Notes: a model not told the origin generated them from the letters alone. Shown: positions 1-7,786, counted from the first letter of the stretch. The stretch: DNA of 16,605 nucleotides from Synergistaceae bacterium (GCA_017475805.1 JAFVEW010000147.1:1-16605); one strand, 5' to 3'. Numbers and translations: made by a program.

Positions 1-250
1 CCTGCTGCTTGCTGACATAATCTTTCAAAAGAGAGTTCACTAAAAAACTCAATCTATTCCAGTAACCCTTGCCTGTACTCCTGAAATAATTTAGGATTTC
101 TTTATTGATGTTCAAAAGGACGTCTTCATTTTCTGGAAGTCCCCATAGAACTTCGGCATTTTTCAATTCTTCTTCCGTAAGTTCCGGAATATCAGAGCAG
201 TCAATGTCTTCATCTTTCATCGCTCTGAGCCTCTCCCAATCCGTCGCCAT
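1..250 (-). CDS. brnA: BrnA-family antitoxin, 3' end beyond window edge
   Basis: This is the likely antitoxin partner of the BrnT toxin just upstream. BrnA proteins bind and neutralise BrnT and repress the operon through a ribbon-helix-helix type DNA-binding region. The visible 83 codons begin with ATG at 250-248, read MATDWERLRAMKDEDIDCSDIPEL over the N-terminus (shown in part), and end in the family-like stretch ILNYFRSTGKGYWNRLS. The SDIPEL and YFRSTGKGY stretches resemble known BrnA proteins. The start at 250 is chosen because GAGGAGG lies about 10 nt upstream. An internal Met at 220 is a weaker alternative. The gene overlaps brnT by 41 bp, which fits translational coupling. The frame is open to the window edge, so the C-terminus is not visible. 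Confidence 0.82.
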   Translation of the reverse strand, partial: MATDWERLRAMKDEDIDCSDIPELTEEELKNAEVLWGLPENEDVLLNINKEILNYFRSTGKGYWNRLSFLVNSLLKDYVSKQQ

Positions 251-533
251 GCTTTTTCGCCTCCTCATAATATTCTTTTCGTTCAGAAACTCTTGCTCTG
301 CGAGCAGAAATTATTCGTCTTTTATTGTTTCGTGGTGTATAGATTACAGTGATCTCTACATCGTCTAAAAGTCCTGTCGTCACATAACGATCTTCTCCAT
401 AGTCAGCTCTTGTGTCCTTACGCCTAATAAAGAATCCGTCAAAGATTTTTACAGCGTCAGCAAAATCGATGCCGTGTTTTTCGATATTAATCTGACGCTT
501 ATTTTCGTCCCATTCAAAACGTTCAAATTGCAT
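210..533 (-). CDS. brnT: BrnT-family ribonuclease toxin
   Basis: BrnT is a small RelE-fold ribonuclease that blocks translation when free of BrnA (type II toxin-antitoxin). The 107-residue product opens with the family hallmark FEWDENKRQINIEKHGIDF. It continues with a DAVKIFDG segment, the conserved D-R-Y region (EDRYVTTGLLD), an IYTPRNNKRRIISARRA strand with several basic residues, and a C-terminal E-R-x-x-Y helix. Length is somewhat longer than the usual 90-100 residues because of a hydrophilic tail that is also coding sequence for brnA in another frame. The gene begins 7 nt after the stop of the upstream membrane-protein gene and has no strong Shine-Dalgarno, so it may depend on coupling to that gene or on a promoter inside it. 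BrnTA operons are usually autoregulated by the complex. Confidence 0.9.
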   Translation of the reverse strand: MQFERFEWDENKRQINIEKHGIDFADAVKIFDGFFIRRKDTRADYGEDRYVTTGLLDDVEITVIYTPRNNKRRIISARRARVSERKEYYEEAKKHGDGLGEAQSDER

Positions 534-540
534 TTAGAAT

Positions 541-951
541 TTATTTTCTTACACCTGCGCCAATGTTTCTTAGCATATCGTTTCGACCTTGCGTGCTAAT
601 ATTGTTGCTTGTTGCACCGGGCTGAGACCAATAAGTCTTAGCGCGTGATGAGAACGCTCCGATCCAATTAATTCCGAACATATCGAGCAATAATGTTACT
701 CCGAAAAACAGCCAGAAAAATACAGCAAGAACAGCGATAATCTTAAAGCTCGCCGTTATTGTTCTGTCGGCGGCCTTCTCTAACTTTTCAACTTCTTTTT
801 CAGCCTCGCGACGTTCTTCTCTCGAAAGATGTCCTGCTTTTTCTTGTCGTTTTATGTTAAAAATTCTCCAGAGAGTTGCTCCGCCTTGAGCCCATTGATA
901 GAGGCCGAACAAAAAAACAGTTGCGCCTAAAAATCCCAAAAGAAGCCACAT
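541..951 (-). CDS. Small two-helix membrane protein of unknown function
   Basis: I do not recognise this 136-residue protein. It has a hydrophobic segment at about residues 1-21 and a second at about 66-95. Between them lies a very charged, probably coiled-coil stretch rich in Glu, Lys and Arg (about 33-62). The tail is polar and rich in Ser, Asn and Gln. A good ribosome-binding site (AAGGAGATG) sits 9 nt before the ATG. It is first in the minus-strand group with brnT 7 nt downstream, so it may share a transcript with the toxin-antitoxin pair. Nothing in its sequence shows a toxin-antitoxin role and the adjacency may be chance. Confidence 0.7.
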   Translation of the reverse strand: MWLLLGFLGATVFLFGLYQWAQGGATLWRIFNIKRQEKAGHLSREERREAEKEVEKLEKAADRTITASFKIIAVLAVFFWLFFGVTLLLDMFGINWIGAFSSRAKTYWSQPGATSNNISTQGRNDMLRNIGAGVRK

Positions 952-1000
952 GAATTTTCATCTCCTTTTCTTTATTAAATTTCGTGATTTTTTACGTGTT

Positions 1001-1006
1001 ATTATA
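1001..1006 (-). promoter_or_regulatory. Possible -10 box for the membrane-protein/brnTA group
   Basis: A perfect TATAAT on the minus strand lies about 50 bp before the ATG at 951, in the divergent intergenic stretch 952-1048. No good -35 is seen at 16-18 bp, so this is a weak call. Confidence 0.3.
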
Positions 1007-1048
1007 GCTTAAACAAAAATTTTATTATTCAGGCGGTGTCTTAAAAAC

Positions 1049-1732
1049 ATGAAAATTATTATTGCGGGCGTCGGACCGGGTAAAGCCGATTTAATTTCTC
1101 TCGCGGCAGTCAACGCAGCAAAACAGGCCGATTTAATTTTAGTTCCTCGTCCTAATGATAAAACCGGCGTCGCTGAAAAAATTATCTCGCAATATGTTCA
1201 AGATAAATTATTATTTGAAATTCTTTTCCCAATGACTAAAGACTCAAAACGCCGCAGCGAAATCATCAGAGAACAAATAGAAAAATTAAAATCAAAGTTA
1301 AATGACGCTGAAAATATTTTTTTTCCTGTCATCGGCGATTCTGTTTTATATTCGACAGGAGCATATTTAATTGAAGAACTTAAAAAATTTTTCCCTGAAA
1401 TTGAAGTTGAATTTATACCGGGAATTTCAGCTCATTCGCTTGCATGTGCCTGCGCTAAAAAATTTATGGCAATGTCTGAAGAAATTTTTTGCGTTATACC
1501 AGGCACGGCTGATTCTGAGAAAATTTTGAACGCGTTAAAATTCACTGACTCGGCTGCGATTTATAAGCCGACAGCAATTAAAGACAAAAAAATTTTTGAT
1601 TTCATAAAAAATAAATTCTCGAAAATTATTCGCGTTGATTTTGCAGGACTTCCTAATGAAAAGATTTCTGAAGGCTCGGAGGCTCTTGAAAATATCAATG
1701 AATATCTCTCAATAATTTTATTAATGGTATAA
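1049..1732 (+). CDS. cbiL: Precorrin-2/cobalt-factor II C20-methyltransferase (CbiL/CobI type)
   Basis: This is a SAM-dependent tetrapyrrole methylase, probably adding the C20 methyl group in cobalamin ring synthesis. The 227-residue product has the N-terminal nucleotide-binding motif GVGPG (residues 7-11) followed by LISLAAVNAAKQADLILVP, as expected. The FPMTKDSKRRSE segment and GDSVLYST (the GDP-x-LYST motif of C20 methylases) point to CbiL/CobI rather than to other family members, as does PGISAHS. Length matches the family (about 220-240). A G-rich ribosome-binding site (AGGCGGTG) lies 10 nt before the ATG. No other cobalamin gene is in the window, so it stands alone here. Whether it acts on the cobalt-loaded (anaerobic) or metal-free substrate cannot be told from the sequence, but the anaerobic route is more likely for this kind of organism. 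Confidence 0.85.
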   Translation: MKIIIAGVGPGKADLISLAAVNAAKQADLILVPRPNDKTGVAEKIISQYVQDKLLFEILFPMTKDSKRRSEIIREQIEKLKSKLNDAENIFFPVIGDSVLYSTGAYLIEELKKFFPEIEVEFIPGISAHSLACACAKKFMAMSEEIFCVIPGTADSEKILNALKFTDSAAIYKPTAIKDKKIFDFIKNKFSKIIRVDFAGLPNEKISEGSEALENINEYLSIILLMV

Positions 1733-1791
1733 TAATCTTAATTAAAAAATTCCAAAATAAAATTCAAAAGAATTTCCGAAAAAATTATGAT

Positions 1792-1815
1792 TTTATTACT
1801 ACATTTATTACTACA
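1792..1815 (+). repeat. 12-bp tandem repeat upstream of membrane protein gene
   Basis: The unit TTTATTACTACA occurs twice head to tail in the very AT-rich 139-bp gap after cbiL. It could be an operator for the downstream gene, or low-complexity chance. No terminator is evident in this gap. Confidence 0.5.
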
Positions 1816-1871
1816 AAATCTCAAAATTTTTCCGTGTTTTCACGAATTTATAACTCATACGAAATAAAAAA

Positions 1872-2750
1872 ATGAATCATCTTCTGCAGGGCGAATTAAA
1901 TTTGACTCTCGATATAATTTTAGGACTTTTAATCGGCGAGATTATTATTAGGCTTGGCCTTGCTGATTTAATCCTAAAAAAGTTTTCGCGGCTAAAAATT
2001 CCTTCTGTTACAGCCTTAGCCGTAGCTGTCAGTGCAGGCTCATCTAAAACAGGAGCGGCCGTCATCGCTTCAGCTCTCGAAAAAAATCAAATTTCTGAAA
2101 ATCAGGCCGTATGGTCAATTTTAATGCTGCCTTTTCCTTCATATTTAAGACGATGGCCGGGAACTTTTATTTTATCCATAAGCATGGCAGGAAAAGCAGG
2201 AGCTTTTTTCGCGTTATCTTTAATTTTTCGCAGTGCGGCGCGATTTTTATGGGCCTGTAAAAAATTAGGAGTCAAAAATGATGAGTTAGAAATTAAAAAT
2301 GACAAAATTCTTTCTCATAAATTTTCTATAAAAAAATTTTTTGCTAAATTAATAAAAACTCTTCCGTATGCTTGGATTTTTTTTGCGCTGACTTATTCGC
2401 TTGTTCCTGCAATTAATAAATTTTTTGAGAATAATATAAAATTCTTATCGTTCCTTCCGCTTGCAGGCTGGACGGTCGCGGCAGGGTCAGTTGCTCATGT
2501 GTCGTCGGCTTTGGCACTTGCGGGCGGAGCGTTGGCTTCGGGAGAACTCAACACGGCTCAAGCTGCTTTTGCTTTAATCTTAGGGAGCGGACTCGGAACT
2601 GCAACAAGAATTTTAAGACAGAACGCAGGATATTATTTCGGCTTTTTCCCGGCTAAGACAGCGCGAAAAATGCTATTTATGAATTTTTTTACTATAATGC
2701 CGTTAATAATATTGAATCTATTTTTTGCAAGTTTAGCATTTTTATTTTAA
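1872..2750 (+). CDS. Multi-pass membrane protein, nucleoside-recognition/Gate-like
   Basis: This is a hydrophobic 292-residue protein with roughly eight membrane segments in two similar halves separated by a charged linker (about 130-165). Each half has a Gly/Ala/Ser-rich helix, around AVAVSAGSSKTGAAVIASAL (residues about 50-70) and WTVAAGSVAHVSSALALAGG. A RRWPGTF motif follows the first. This layout resembles Gate-domain (nucleoside recognition) membrane proteins, some of which are transporters. No substrate can be named. It lies downstream of the corrinoid methyltransferase on the same strand, which is only weak evidence for a link. The ATG at 1872 has no Shine-Dalgarno. An in-frame TTG at 1902 is preceded by AGGGCG at 8 nt spacing and would shorten the protein by 10 residues, so the start is uncertain. 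Confidence 0.7.
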   Translation: MNHLLQGELNLTLDIILGLLIGEIIIRLGLADLILKKFSRLKIPSVTALAVAVSAGSSKTGAAVIASALEKNQISENQAVWSILMLPFPSYLRRWPGTFILSISMAGKAGAFFALSLIFRSAARFLWACKKLGVKNDELEIKNDKILSHKFSIKKFFAKLIKTLPYAWIFFALTYSLVPAINKFFENNIKFLSFLPLAGWTVAAGSVAHVSSALALAGGALASGELNTAQAAFALILGSGLGTATRILRQNAGYYFGFFPAKTARKMLFMNFFTIMPLIILNLFFASLAFLF

Positions 2751-2790
2751 TATGTAACATTAATTATTAAAAGTTTCTATGGGGGATAAA

Positions 2791-3633
2791 ATGAATTTGA
2801 CAGAAATAAACATTTACACGCACAACAAGAAAATTATTTCTTTCATTGAAGATTTTTTACGCGTTGATAAGTGTACCTTTTTCTCCCCTGACGAACCGCC
2901 GGAACAAAACGCAAATAATGTCTACATAATCACAGAAGTTGAAATGCCTGATAAATTCTACGAAAATGCTAAATATATTTTGATGACTGATGATCCGGCC
3001 GCCTTAAATTCTAAGCAGCTTGAATTTATTTATGATATTTGGCCAGAAACTTTGACAATCCCTTTATTAAAATTTTTCTTAGGAAAACTTATCGCTGACA
3101 TTCAAAGCGAAATTCAAAAAGAACATACCGAAAACGTCTTGCTCGAAATGGCTCATCAGGATTATTTGACGGGCTTAGCGACGCGCTGGTATCTTCATGA
3201 ATATTTTCAGAATAACGAAGATGAAGAAAATTTAACGTGCATTTATTTTGACCTTGATAACTTCAAAGAAGTTAATGACACTTACGGACATCAAACGGGC
3301 GATAGGGTTTTAGCTGCAACGGCTGCAATTATGTTAAAAGATTTCACTGACGGTTTCGTAGCTCGAATGGGCGGCGATGAATTTATGGTCGTGCTTTCAG
3401 GCGAGAGAAGCGTCGAAGAAGTCGAAGCTAAAGTAATAGCTTTTATGTACGAACTTTCCGAGTATTATTCTAATATCCCGACTATGAAAAATCTTTCTGT
3501 AAGTGCCGGAATCGCTCAAAAATTAAACGGTGAAGATAAAACAATAGATACTCTCATAAACGAGAGCGACACTGCTCTTTATGACGCTAAAAAAGCCGGC
3601 AAAAATTGCTGTAAAATTTATAAAAACAGTTAG
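2791..3633 (+). CDS. GGDEF diguanylate cyclase with receiver-like N-terminus
   Basis: This enzyme probably makes cyclic di-GMP from two GTP. The 280-residue protein has an N-terminal region of about 100 residues that looks like a degenerate receiver domain (alternating strands and helices, no obvious phospho-acceptor). A short helix links it to a full GGDEF domain. That domain starts at HQDYLTGLATRWYL, has the FDLDNFKEVNDTYGHQTGD metal/GTP segment, and carries an intact active-site GGDEF at residues 194-198. The positions of the RxxD inhibitory site before GGDEF hold other residues, so classical product feedback is not expected. I chose ATG 2791 because the GGGGGA upstream works as its ribosome-binding site. 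An ATG at 2779 lies in frame but overlaps that site. It is cytoplasmic, with no membrane segment. Confidence 0.9.
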   Translation: MNLTEINIYTHNKKIISFIEDFLRVDKCTFFSPDEPPEQNANNVYIITEVEMPDKFYENAKYILMTDDPAALNSKQLEFIYDIWPETLTIPLLKFFLGKLIADIQSEIQKEHTENVLLEMAHQDYLTGLATRWYLHEYFQNNEDEENLTCIYFDLDNFKEVNDTYGHQTGDRVLAATAAIMLKDFTDGFVARMGGDEFMVVLSGERSVEEVEAKVIAFMYELSEYYSNIPTMKNLSVSAGIAQKLNGEDKTIDTLINESDTALYDAKKAGKNCCKIYKNS

Positions 3634-3637
3634 GAAT

Positions 3638-3678
3638 GAGAAATTAGGAGTTAGGATTGAAAAAATTTTCTCTTTTTT
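3638..3678 (+). terminator. Possible terminator after the GGDEF gene
   Basis: GAGAAA at 3638-3643 can pair with TTTCTC at 3667-3672, and six T follow at 3673-3678. The loop is long (23 nt) and the stem is AT-rich, so it would be weak. Confidence 0.4.
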
Positions 3679-3727
3679 AATTTCTCTTTCTTTTTAACAA
3701 TTAACTTCAAGAAAGGAGTTTTTTTAC

Positions 3728-5611
3728 GTGAAAATTTTATTATTAATCTCGCTTGCCATTTTGCTCACGAGAACTTCCTCAGCATTTGCTGCTCTGCCGC
3801 CGTTAATTCCTATGGAAGATTTTTTCAAAAATGCAGAGTCAGCGGCTTTTGAAATTTCACCCGATGGAACAAAATTAGCCTTCGTTCGTCCTTGGGAACA
3901 TAGAATGAATGTTTATATCCGCGACATTGCTACAGGCCGCGAGAAACGCATAACATCAGCCACTGAACGCGACATTGCTGGATTTTTCTGGAAAGGCAAT
4001 GAAAAAATTGTTTATGCTCAAGACGACGGCGGCGACGAGAATTTTCATATTTATATTACAGATATTAAAGGCCAAGAACATAAAGATTTAACTCCGTTTG
4101 AAAAAGTCCGTGCAGGAATTTTAGACGACTTAGAAGACGATCCTAATCACATGTTAATCGACATGAATCAAAGAGACCCCGAAGTCTTTGACGTCTATCG
4201 CTGCGACATTAACACGGGCGAATTAACTTTAATCGCTGAAAATCCGGGCTCTATTATCGGCTGGATGACTGACCATGACGGCAAATTAAGAGTCGCTATT
4301 GATACTGACGGAGTTAACACGAGCTTTTTATACCGCACGACAGAAGACGAAGAATTTAGAGTCTTAAAGACTACGAATTTCAAAGAGACTTTCGATCCTG
4401 TTTTATTCGCTTACGATAACAAAATGATTTATATCGAGAGCAATCTCAGCAGCGATAAAACGGCGTTATATACGTTTGACCCTGAAGAAAATAAAGTTTT
4501 AGATTTAGTTTTTGCCCACGATGAAGTTGATGTCGGCAGCGTAATGCACTCAAAGAAAAAGAAAAAAATCACGGGCGTAACTTTTGTAACGGACAGACGG
4601 CACTATAAATTTTTCGACAATGACCGCGAAGAGCTGCAAAAAACTCTCGATAATTTTTTCCCGAATTATGAGGCCGCAGTTTCCGACATGGACGATGACG
4701 AACGCCGCTTTATAATTCGTACTTACAGCGACAGAACACGCGGAGCTTATTATCTTTATGACCGCAAAGATAATTCAATGTCGCGCCTTGCAGAGCTTTC
4801 TCCGTGGCTCAAAGAAGAGCAAATGGCTCCGATGAAATCTATAACTTATAAATCCCGCGACGGCTTGACTATTAACGGCTATATAACTCTGCCGCTCGGT
4901 GTTGAATCAAAAGATTTGCCTTTAGTCGTAATTCCTCACGGCGGACCAAGCGCGAGAGATTATTGGGGTTTTGACTCTGTCGCTCAATTTTTAGCTAATC
5001 GCGGGCTTGCAGTCTTAAGCGTAAATTTTAGAGGCTCTACAGGCTACGGGAAAGAATTTTGGACAGCAGGCTTCAAACAGTGGGGACGAAAAATGCAGGA
5101 CGATGTTACAGACGGTGTTTTATGGACAGTCGAACAAGGCATAGCAGATAAAAACAGGCTTGCGATTTTTGGAGGCAGCTACGGGGGTTACGCGGCACTT
5201 GCCGGAGCGACTTTTACGCCGGATTTATACGCCTGCGCTGTGAGTTACGTCGGACCGTCAAATATTTTCACATTGCTTGAGACAATCCCGCCTTACTGGA
5301 AACCGATGCTCGAAATGGAATACGAAGAGATCGGAGACCCAGTGAAGGATAAAGAATTACTCGAAGAAATTTCGCCTGTGTTTCATGCTGAGAATATAAA
5401 AATTCCGCTCTTCATTGCTCAAGGTGCGAACGACCCAAGAGTTAACAAGGCAGAGTCAGATCAAATCGTCGAAGCAGTCAAGAAAAACGGCCAAGATGTT
5501 ATTTATATGGTCAAAGAGAACGAAGGACACGGCTTCCAAAATGAAGAAAACCGTTTTGATTTTTACAGACAGCTTGAAGAATTTTTCAGAAAACACTTGG
5601 AAACCAGATAA
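3728..5611 (+). CDS. Secreted prolyl oligopeptidase-family (S9) serine peptidase
   Basis: This is a probable exported dipeptidyl/acylaminoacyl-type peptidase of 627 residues. An N-terminal Sec signal peptide (hydrophobic core then SSAFA, cleavage near residue 21) is followed by a beta-propeller region to about residue 370. Propeller blades are visible in motifs such as ISPDGTKLAFV and the DIATG-type turns. The C-terminal alpha/beta-hydrolase carries the nucleophile in GGSYGG (Ser484), an Asp in GANDPRVN (Asp569) and a His in EGHGF (His601), and an HGGP oxyanion segment. The triad is complete and spacing is normal for S9. The start is GTG, with AAGGAG 9 nt upstream. It likely degrades short peptides in the periplasm or outside the cell. 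It ends at a strong shared terminator. Confidence 0.92.
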   Translation: MKILLLISLAILLTRTSSAFAALPPLIPMEDFFKNAESAAFEISPDGTKLAFVRPWEHRMNVYIRDIATGREKRITSATERDIAGFFWKGNEKIVYAQDDGGDENFHIYITDIKGQEHKDLTPFEKVRAGILDDLEDDPNHMLIDMNQRDPEVFDVYRCDINTGELTLIAENPGSIIGWMTDHDGKLRVAIDTDGVNTSFLYRTTEDEEFRVLKTTNFKETFDPVLFAYDNKMIYIESNLSSDKTALYTFDPEENKVLDLVFAHDEVDVGSVMHSKKKKKITGVTFVTDRRHYKFFDNDREELQKTLDNFFPNYEAAVSDMDDDERRFIIRTYSDRTRGAYYLYDRKDNSMSRLAELSPWLKEEQMAPMKSITYKSRDGLTINGYITLPLGVESKDLPLVVIPHGGPSARDYWGFDSVAQFLANRGLAVLSVNFRGSTGYGKEFWTAGFKQWGRKMQDDVTDGVLWTVEQGIADKNRLAIFGGSYGGYAALAGATFTPDLYACAVSYVGPSNIFTLLETIPPYWKPMLEMEYEEIGDPVKDKELLEEISPVFHAENIKIPLFIAQGANDPRVNKAESDQIVEAVKKNGQDVIYMVKENEGHGFQNEENRFDFYRQLEEFFRKHLETR

Positions 5612-5645
5612 AAAAAGCAGCTCCTTAGGGAGCTGTTTTAATTTT
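5611..5645. terminator. Bidirectional terminator between S9 peptidase and miaB
   Basis: CAGCTCC (5618-5624) and GGAGCTG (5629-5635) form a perfect 7-bp stem with a TTAG loop. An A-run precedes it and a T-run follows, so it can end transcripts from both convergent genes. Confidence 0.9.
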
Positions 5646-5654
5646 TTAGTTTCG

Positions 5655-6986
5655 TCATGAAATTATTTCGCCGTGTAAGCACCAAGCCTCAGCTGAATTA
5701 ATTTTTACATTCACAAATTTTCCTAATAAATTTTTTTTGCCATCGAACAAAACGACTTTATCTGACGGCGTTCGGCCTTGTAATAAATTTTCGCCTTTAG
5801 GTGCAACATCGTCGATTAAAATTTCAAAAGTTTTTCCAGTTAAAGCCTGATTAATTTCGAGCGTGATTTTATCTTGAAGTTCGTTAAGCATCGTTAATCT
5901 TTTTAATCTTAATTCGACAGGCAAAGCTCCTGGCATTGTTGCTGCTGGCGTCCCGTCTCGTTCCGAATAAGCCGCGCTGTGAACCATATCAAATTTAATT
6001 TCGCGCAAGGCATTCAACGACGCTTCAAAATCTTCTTCAGTCTCGCTAGGAAATCCTACAATTAAATCTGTCGTCAATCCAAGTCCCGGAACTTTTTCGC
6101 GAACTAATTTAATTTTCTCTAAGTATTCAGCATAAGTATATTTTCTGTTCATTAATTTTAATATTCTGTCGCTGCCGTTTTGAATAGGCAAGTTTAACGA
6201 CGGACAAACAGTCGGCTCTGTAGCCATGACGTCAATAATATTTTCGTCAAAATCCTGCGGCAATGATGTAACAAATCTAACGCGCTTCAAATCTTTCATG
6301 TGAGAAATCTCACGCAAAAGCCAAGCAAAATTTAAGCCTATATCTTTGCCGTAGCTATTGACATTTTGACCGAGCAACGTAATTTCTTTCACGCCGTCTT
6401 TGATTAACATTTCGGCTTCTGCAAAAATTTCTTCAGGTTTTCGCGACACGAAACGCCCGCGAACATAAGGCACAATGCAATACGTGCAGAAATTATCACA
6501 ACCGTGAGCAATCGTTATATAAGCTTTGAATTTATTTTCGCGTTTTATAGTTATGTTATCTGCGTCAAAGTCTAAACTATGAAATTCTCTCGGGTCGGTG
6601 TCGAGTAAATTTAATCTTGATTTAGGATGTTCATAAATTTGTTCAATAGCATTCGGCAACATTCCTATATGACGAGGCCCGGCAACGAGTCTGACATAAG
6701 GAAATCTCTTCAAAGCCTGTTCGCCGATTCTTTGAGCTATGCAGCCAGTGAGAGCGACTAAAGGTCTTTGATTTTTTTTCCAGGAAATATCATAAAGGCC
6801 AAGCTCGCTCCAAACTTTTTGTTCAGCTTTTGCTCTGACACTGCAGCCCGTTATCATGATAATGTCAGCTTCAGCTTCGCCGACTTCCTGCCAGCCTCTT
6901 GAGCTTAAAACCGTTCTAACTTTGTCGGCGTCATAAACATTCATTTGACAGCCGTAGACTTTTACACAAAATTTTTTATCAGGCAT
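5655..6986 (-). CDS. miaB: tRNA-2-methylthio-N6-dimethylallyladenosine synthase
   Basis: MiaB is a radical-SAM methylthiotransferase that adds a methylthio group to i6A37 of tRNAs reading U-starting codons. The 443-residue protein has the N-terminal UPF0004 cluster cysteines Cys13 (YGCQMN), Cys48 (TGCSVR) and Cys82 (TGCIAQ). The radical-SAM cluster is Cys163/Cys167/Cys170 in HGCDNFCTYC, and a C-terminal TRAM-like domain ends the protein. The CSVRAKAEQKV segment is typical of MiaB rather than MtaB or RimO. Length is normal. GGGAGAA sits 5 nt before the ATG. It faces the S9 peptidase gene and is divergent from the accessory gene at 7169. It is a core gene with no signs of damage. Confidence 0.96.
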   Translation of the reverse strand: MPDKKFCVKVYGCQMNVYDADKVRTVLSSRGWQEVGEAEADIIMITGCSVRAKAEQKVWSELGLYDISWKKNQRPLVALTGCIAQRIGEQALKRFPYVRLVAGPRHIGMLPNAIEQIYEHPKSRLNLLDTDPREFHSLDFDADNITIKRENKFKAYITIAHGCDNFCTYCIVPYVRGRFVSRKPEEIFAEAEMLIKDGVKEITLLGQNVNSYGKDIGLNFAWLLREISHMKDLKRVRFVTSLPQDFDENIIDVMATEPTVCPSLNLPIQNGSDRILKLMNRKYTYAEYLEKIKLVREKVPGLGLTTDLIVGFPSETEEDFEASLNALREIKFDMVHSAAYSERDGTPAATMPGALPVELRLKRLTMLNELQDKITLEINQALTGKTFEILIDDVAPKGENLLQGRTPSDKVVLFDGKKNLLGKFVNVKINSAEAWCLHGEIIS

Positions 6987-7068
6987 TTATTCTCCCATAT
7001 AAATCATAAATCATAATTTTTTTTATATTATCATAATCACTTTAGAATTTGCTTAGGATTAATTTTAT

Positions 7069-7125
7069 AAGGTTGATAAATTGAACGTATTATTTTATAA
7101 TCTTTTTACGTTGTTGATGAGGCCT
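7069..7125 (+). promoter_or_regulatory. Promoter/leader copy A of a 57-bp duplicated element
   Basis: The -35 is TTGATA (7073-7078) and the -10 is TATAAT (7096-7101), with a 17-bp spacer. The predicted start is near 7108, exactly where the 18-bp block ACGTTGTTGATGAGGCCT begins. The same block, and 50 of 57 positions overall, recur at 7730-7786. Confidence 0.88.
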
Positions 7126-7127
7126 TT

Positions 7128-7157
7128 ATGAAAAAGCAAAACATTTTTCAAATCTAA
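7128..7157 (+). CDS. Possible 9-residue leader peptide
   Basis: An ATG at 7128 opens the mini-ORF MKKQNIFQI. GATGAGG lies about 6 nt upstream, and its TAA stop overlaps the TAAGGAG ribosome-binding site of the next gene. This could couple translation, or be accidental. Copy B of the promoter has no such ORF. Confidence 0.25.
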   Translation: MKKQNIFQI

Positions 7158-7168
7158 GGAGCAGCCGA

Positions 7169-7723
7169 ATGGAAGAAGCAAAAGAGTGCACCACGAATCA
7201 ACATAGAAAAAGATACTTCTCAAGCCTTCGTCATATTTTCATAAAATGGAAACTTCATAATCATCATAACATCAAGGTTGGAGATATTTTCTATCAGTTT
7301 AATAGTCTTCAACGGGATTACGAATGGTTACCTCAGAAAAGTTATTCATTGACGAAATTTTATCAAGTAACAGGGTTAAGGGCAAAAACTTTTGTAAGAC
7401 TGCGCAGCATAGCACTTAAGCCTCTTCAAAAAATTCGTGATGGTGATGATTACGATGAAGCTCTTTATGAAGTTGCGCCTGTTCTTAATGAGTTTCAATC
7501 AGGAGAATTTGAAGTAAGAGCTTGGCAAAGCCCGGAAGGAACAAATAGAGAGCACCTTGTTCTTAAAGATATTGGACTGTCTGTAAAAATGTATCATCGA
7601 TATTGCTTGTTTACTCGTGAAGATTATTTGTATTACCCGTATTATGAGGGCAAAAAACTGACTTCAAGTTACTTGCGTCCATCGAAGATATATAACGTAA
7701 CGCAAGGAGTAGCTTACGAATAA
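7169..7723 (+). CDS. Hypothetical protein, 184 residues
   Basis: I do not recognise this protein. It has no membrane segment or signal peptide. The N-terminus is basic and His-rich (HNHHN at about residues 30-34). The middle is Leu/Lys-rich and probably helical (LRAKTFVRLRSIALKPLQKI), and the C-terminal part is rich in Tyr (for example YLYYPYYEG). The ATG is preceded by TAAGGAG at 7 nt. It has its own strong promoter and sits alone between miaB and a second transcription unit controlled by a copy of the same promoter/leader, so the two units are probably co-regulated. Tyr-rich composition and lack of known domains suggest an accessory gene. Confidence 0.7.
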   Translation: MEEAKECTTNQHRKRYFSSLRHIFIKWKLHNHHNIKVGDIFYQFNSLQRDYEWLPQKSYSLTKFYQVTGLRAKTFVRLRSIALKPLQKIRDGDDYDEALYEVAPVLNEFQSGEFEVRAWQSPEGTNREHLVLKDIGLSVKMYHRYCLFTREDYLYYPYYEGKKLTSSYLRPSKIYNVTQGVAYE

Positions 7724-7729
7724 AATTAC

Positions 7730-7786
7730 AAGGTTGACAAAATAAACCTAATATTTTATAATCTTCTCACGTTGTTGATGAGGCCT
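7730..7786 (+). promoter_or_regulatory. Promoter/leader copy B of the 57-bp duplicated element
   Basis: The -35 is a perfect TTGACA (7734-7739) and the -10 a perfect TATAAT (7757-7762), with a 17-bp spacer. The predicted start falls at the 18-bp block 7769-7786, identical to that of copy A. Confidence 0.9.

Noticed and set aside
7108..7140. Hammerhead-ribozyme-like core (UUGAUGAG followed by GAAA)
   Set aside because: The core needs CUGAUGA and GAAA joined by a stem II, plus stems I and III. Here the first base is U and no stem II pairing is seen.
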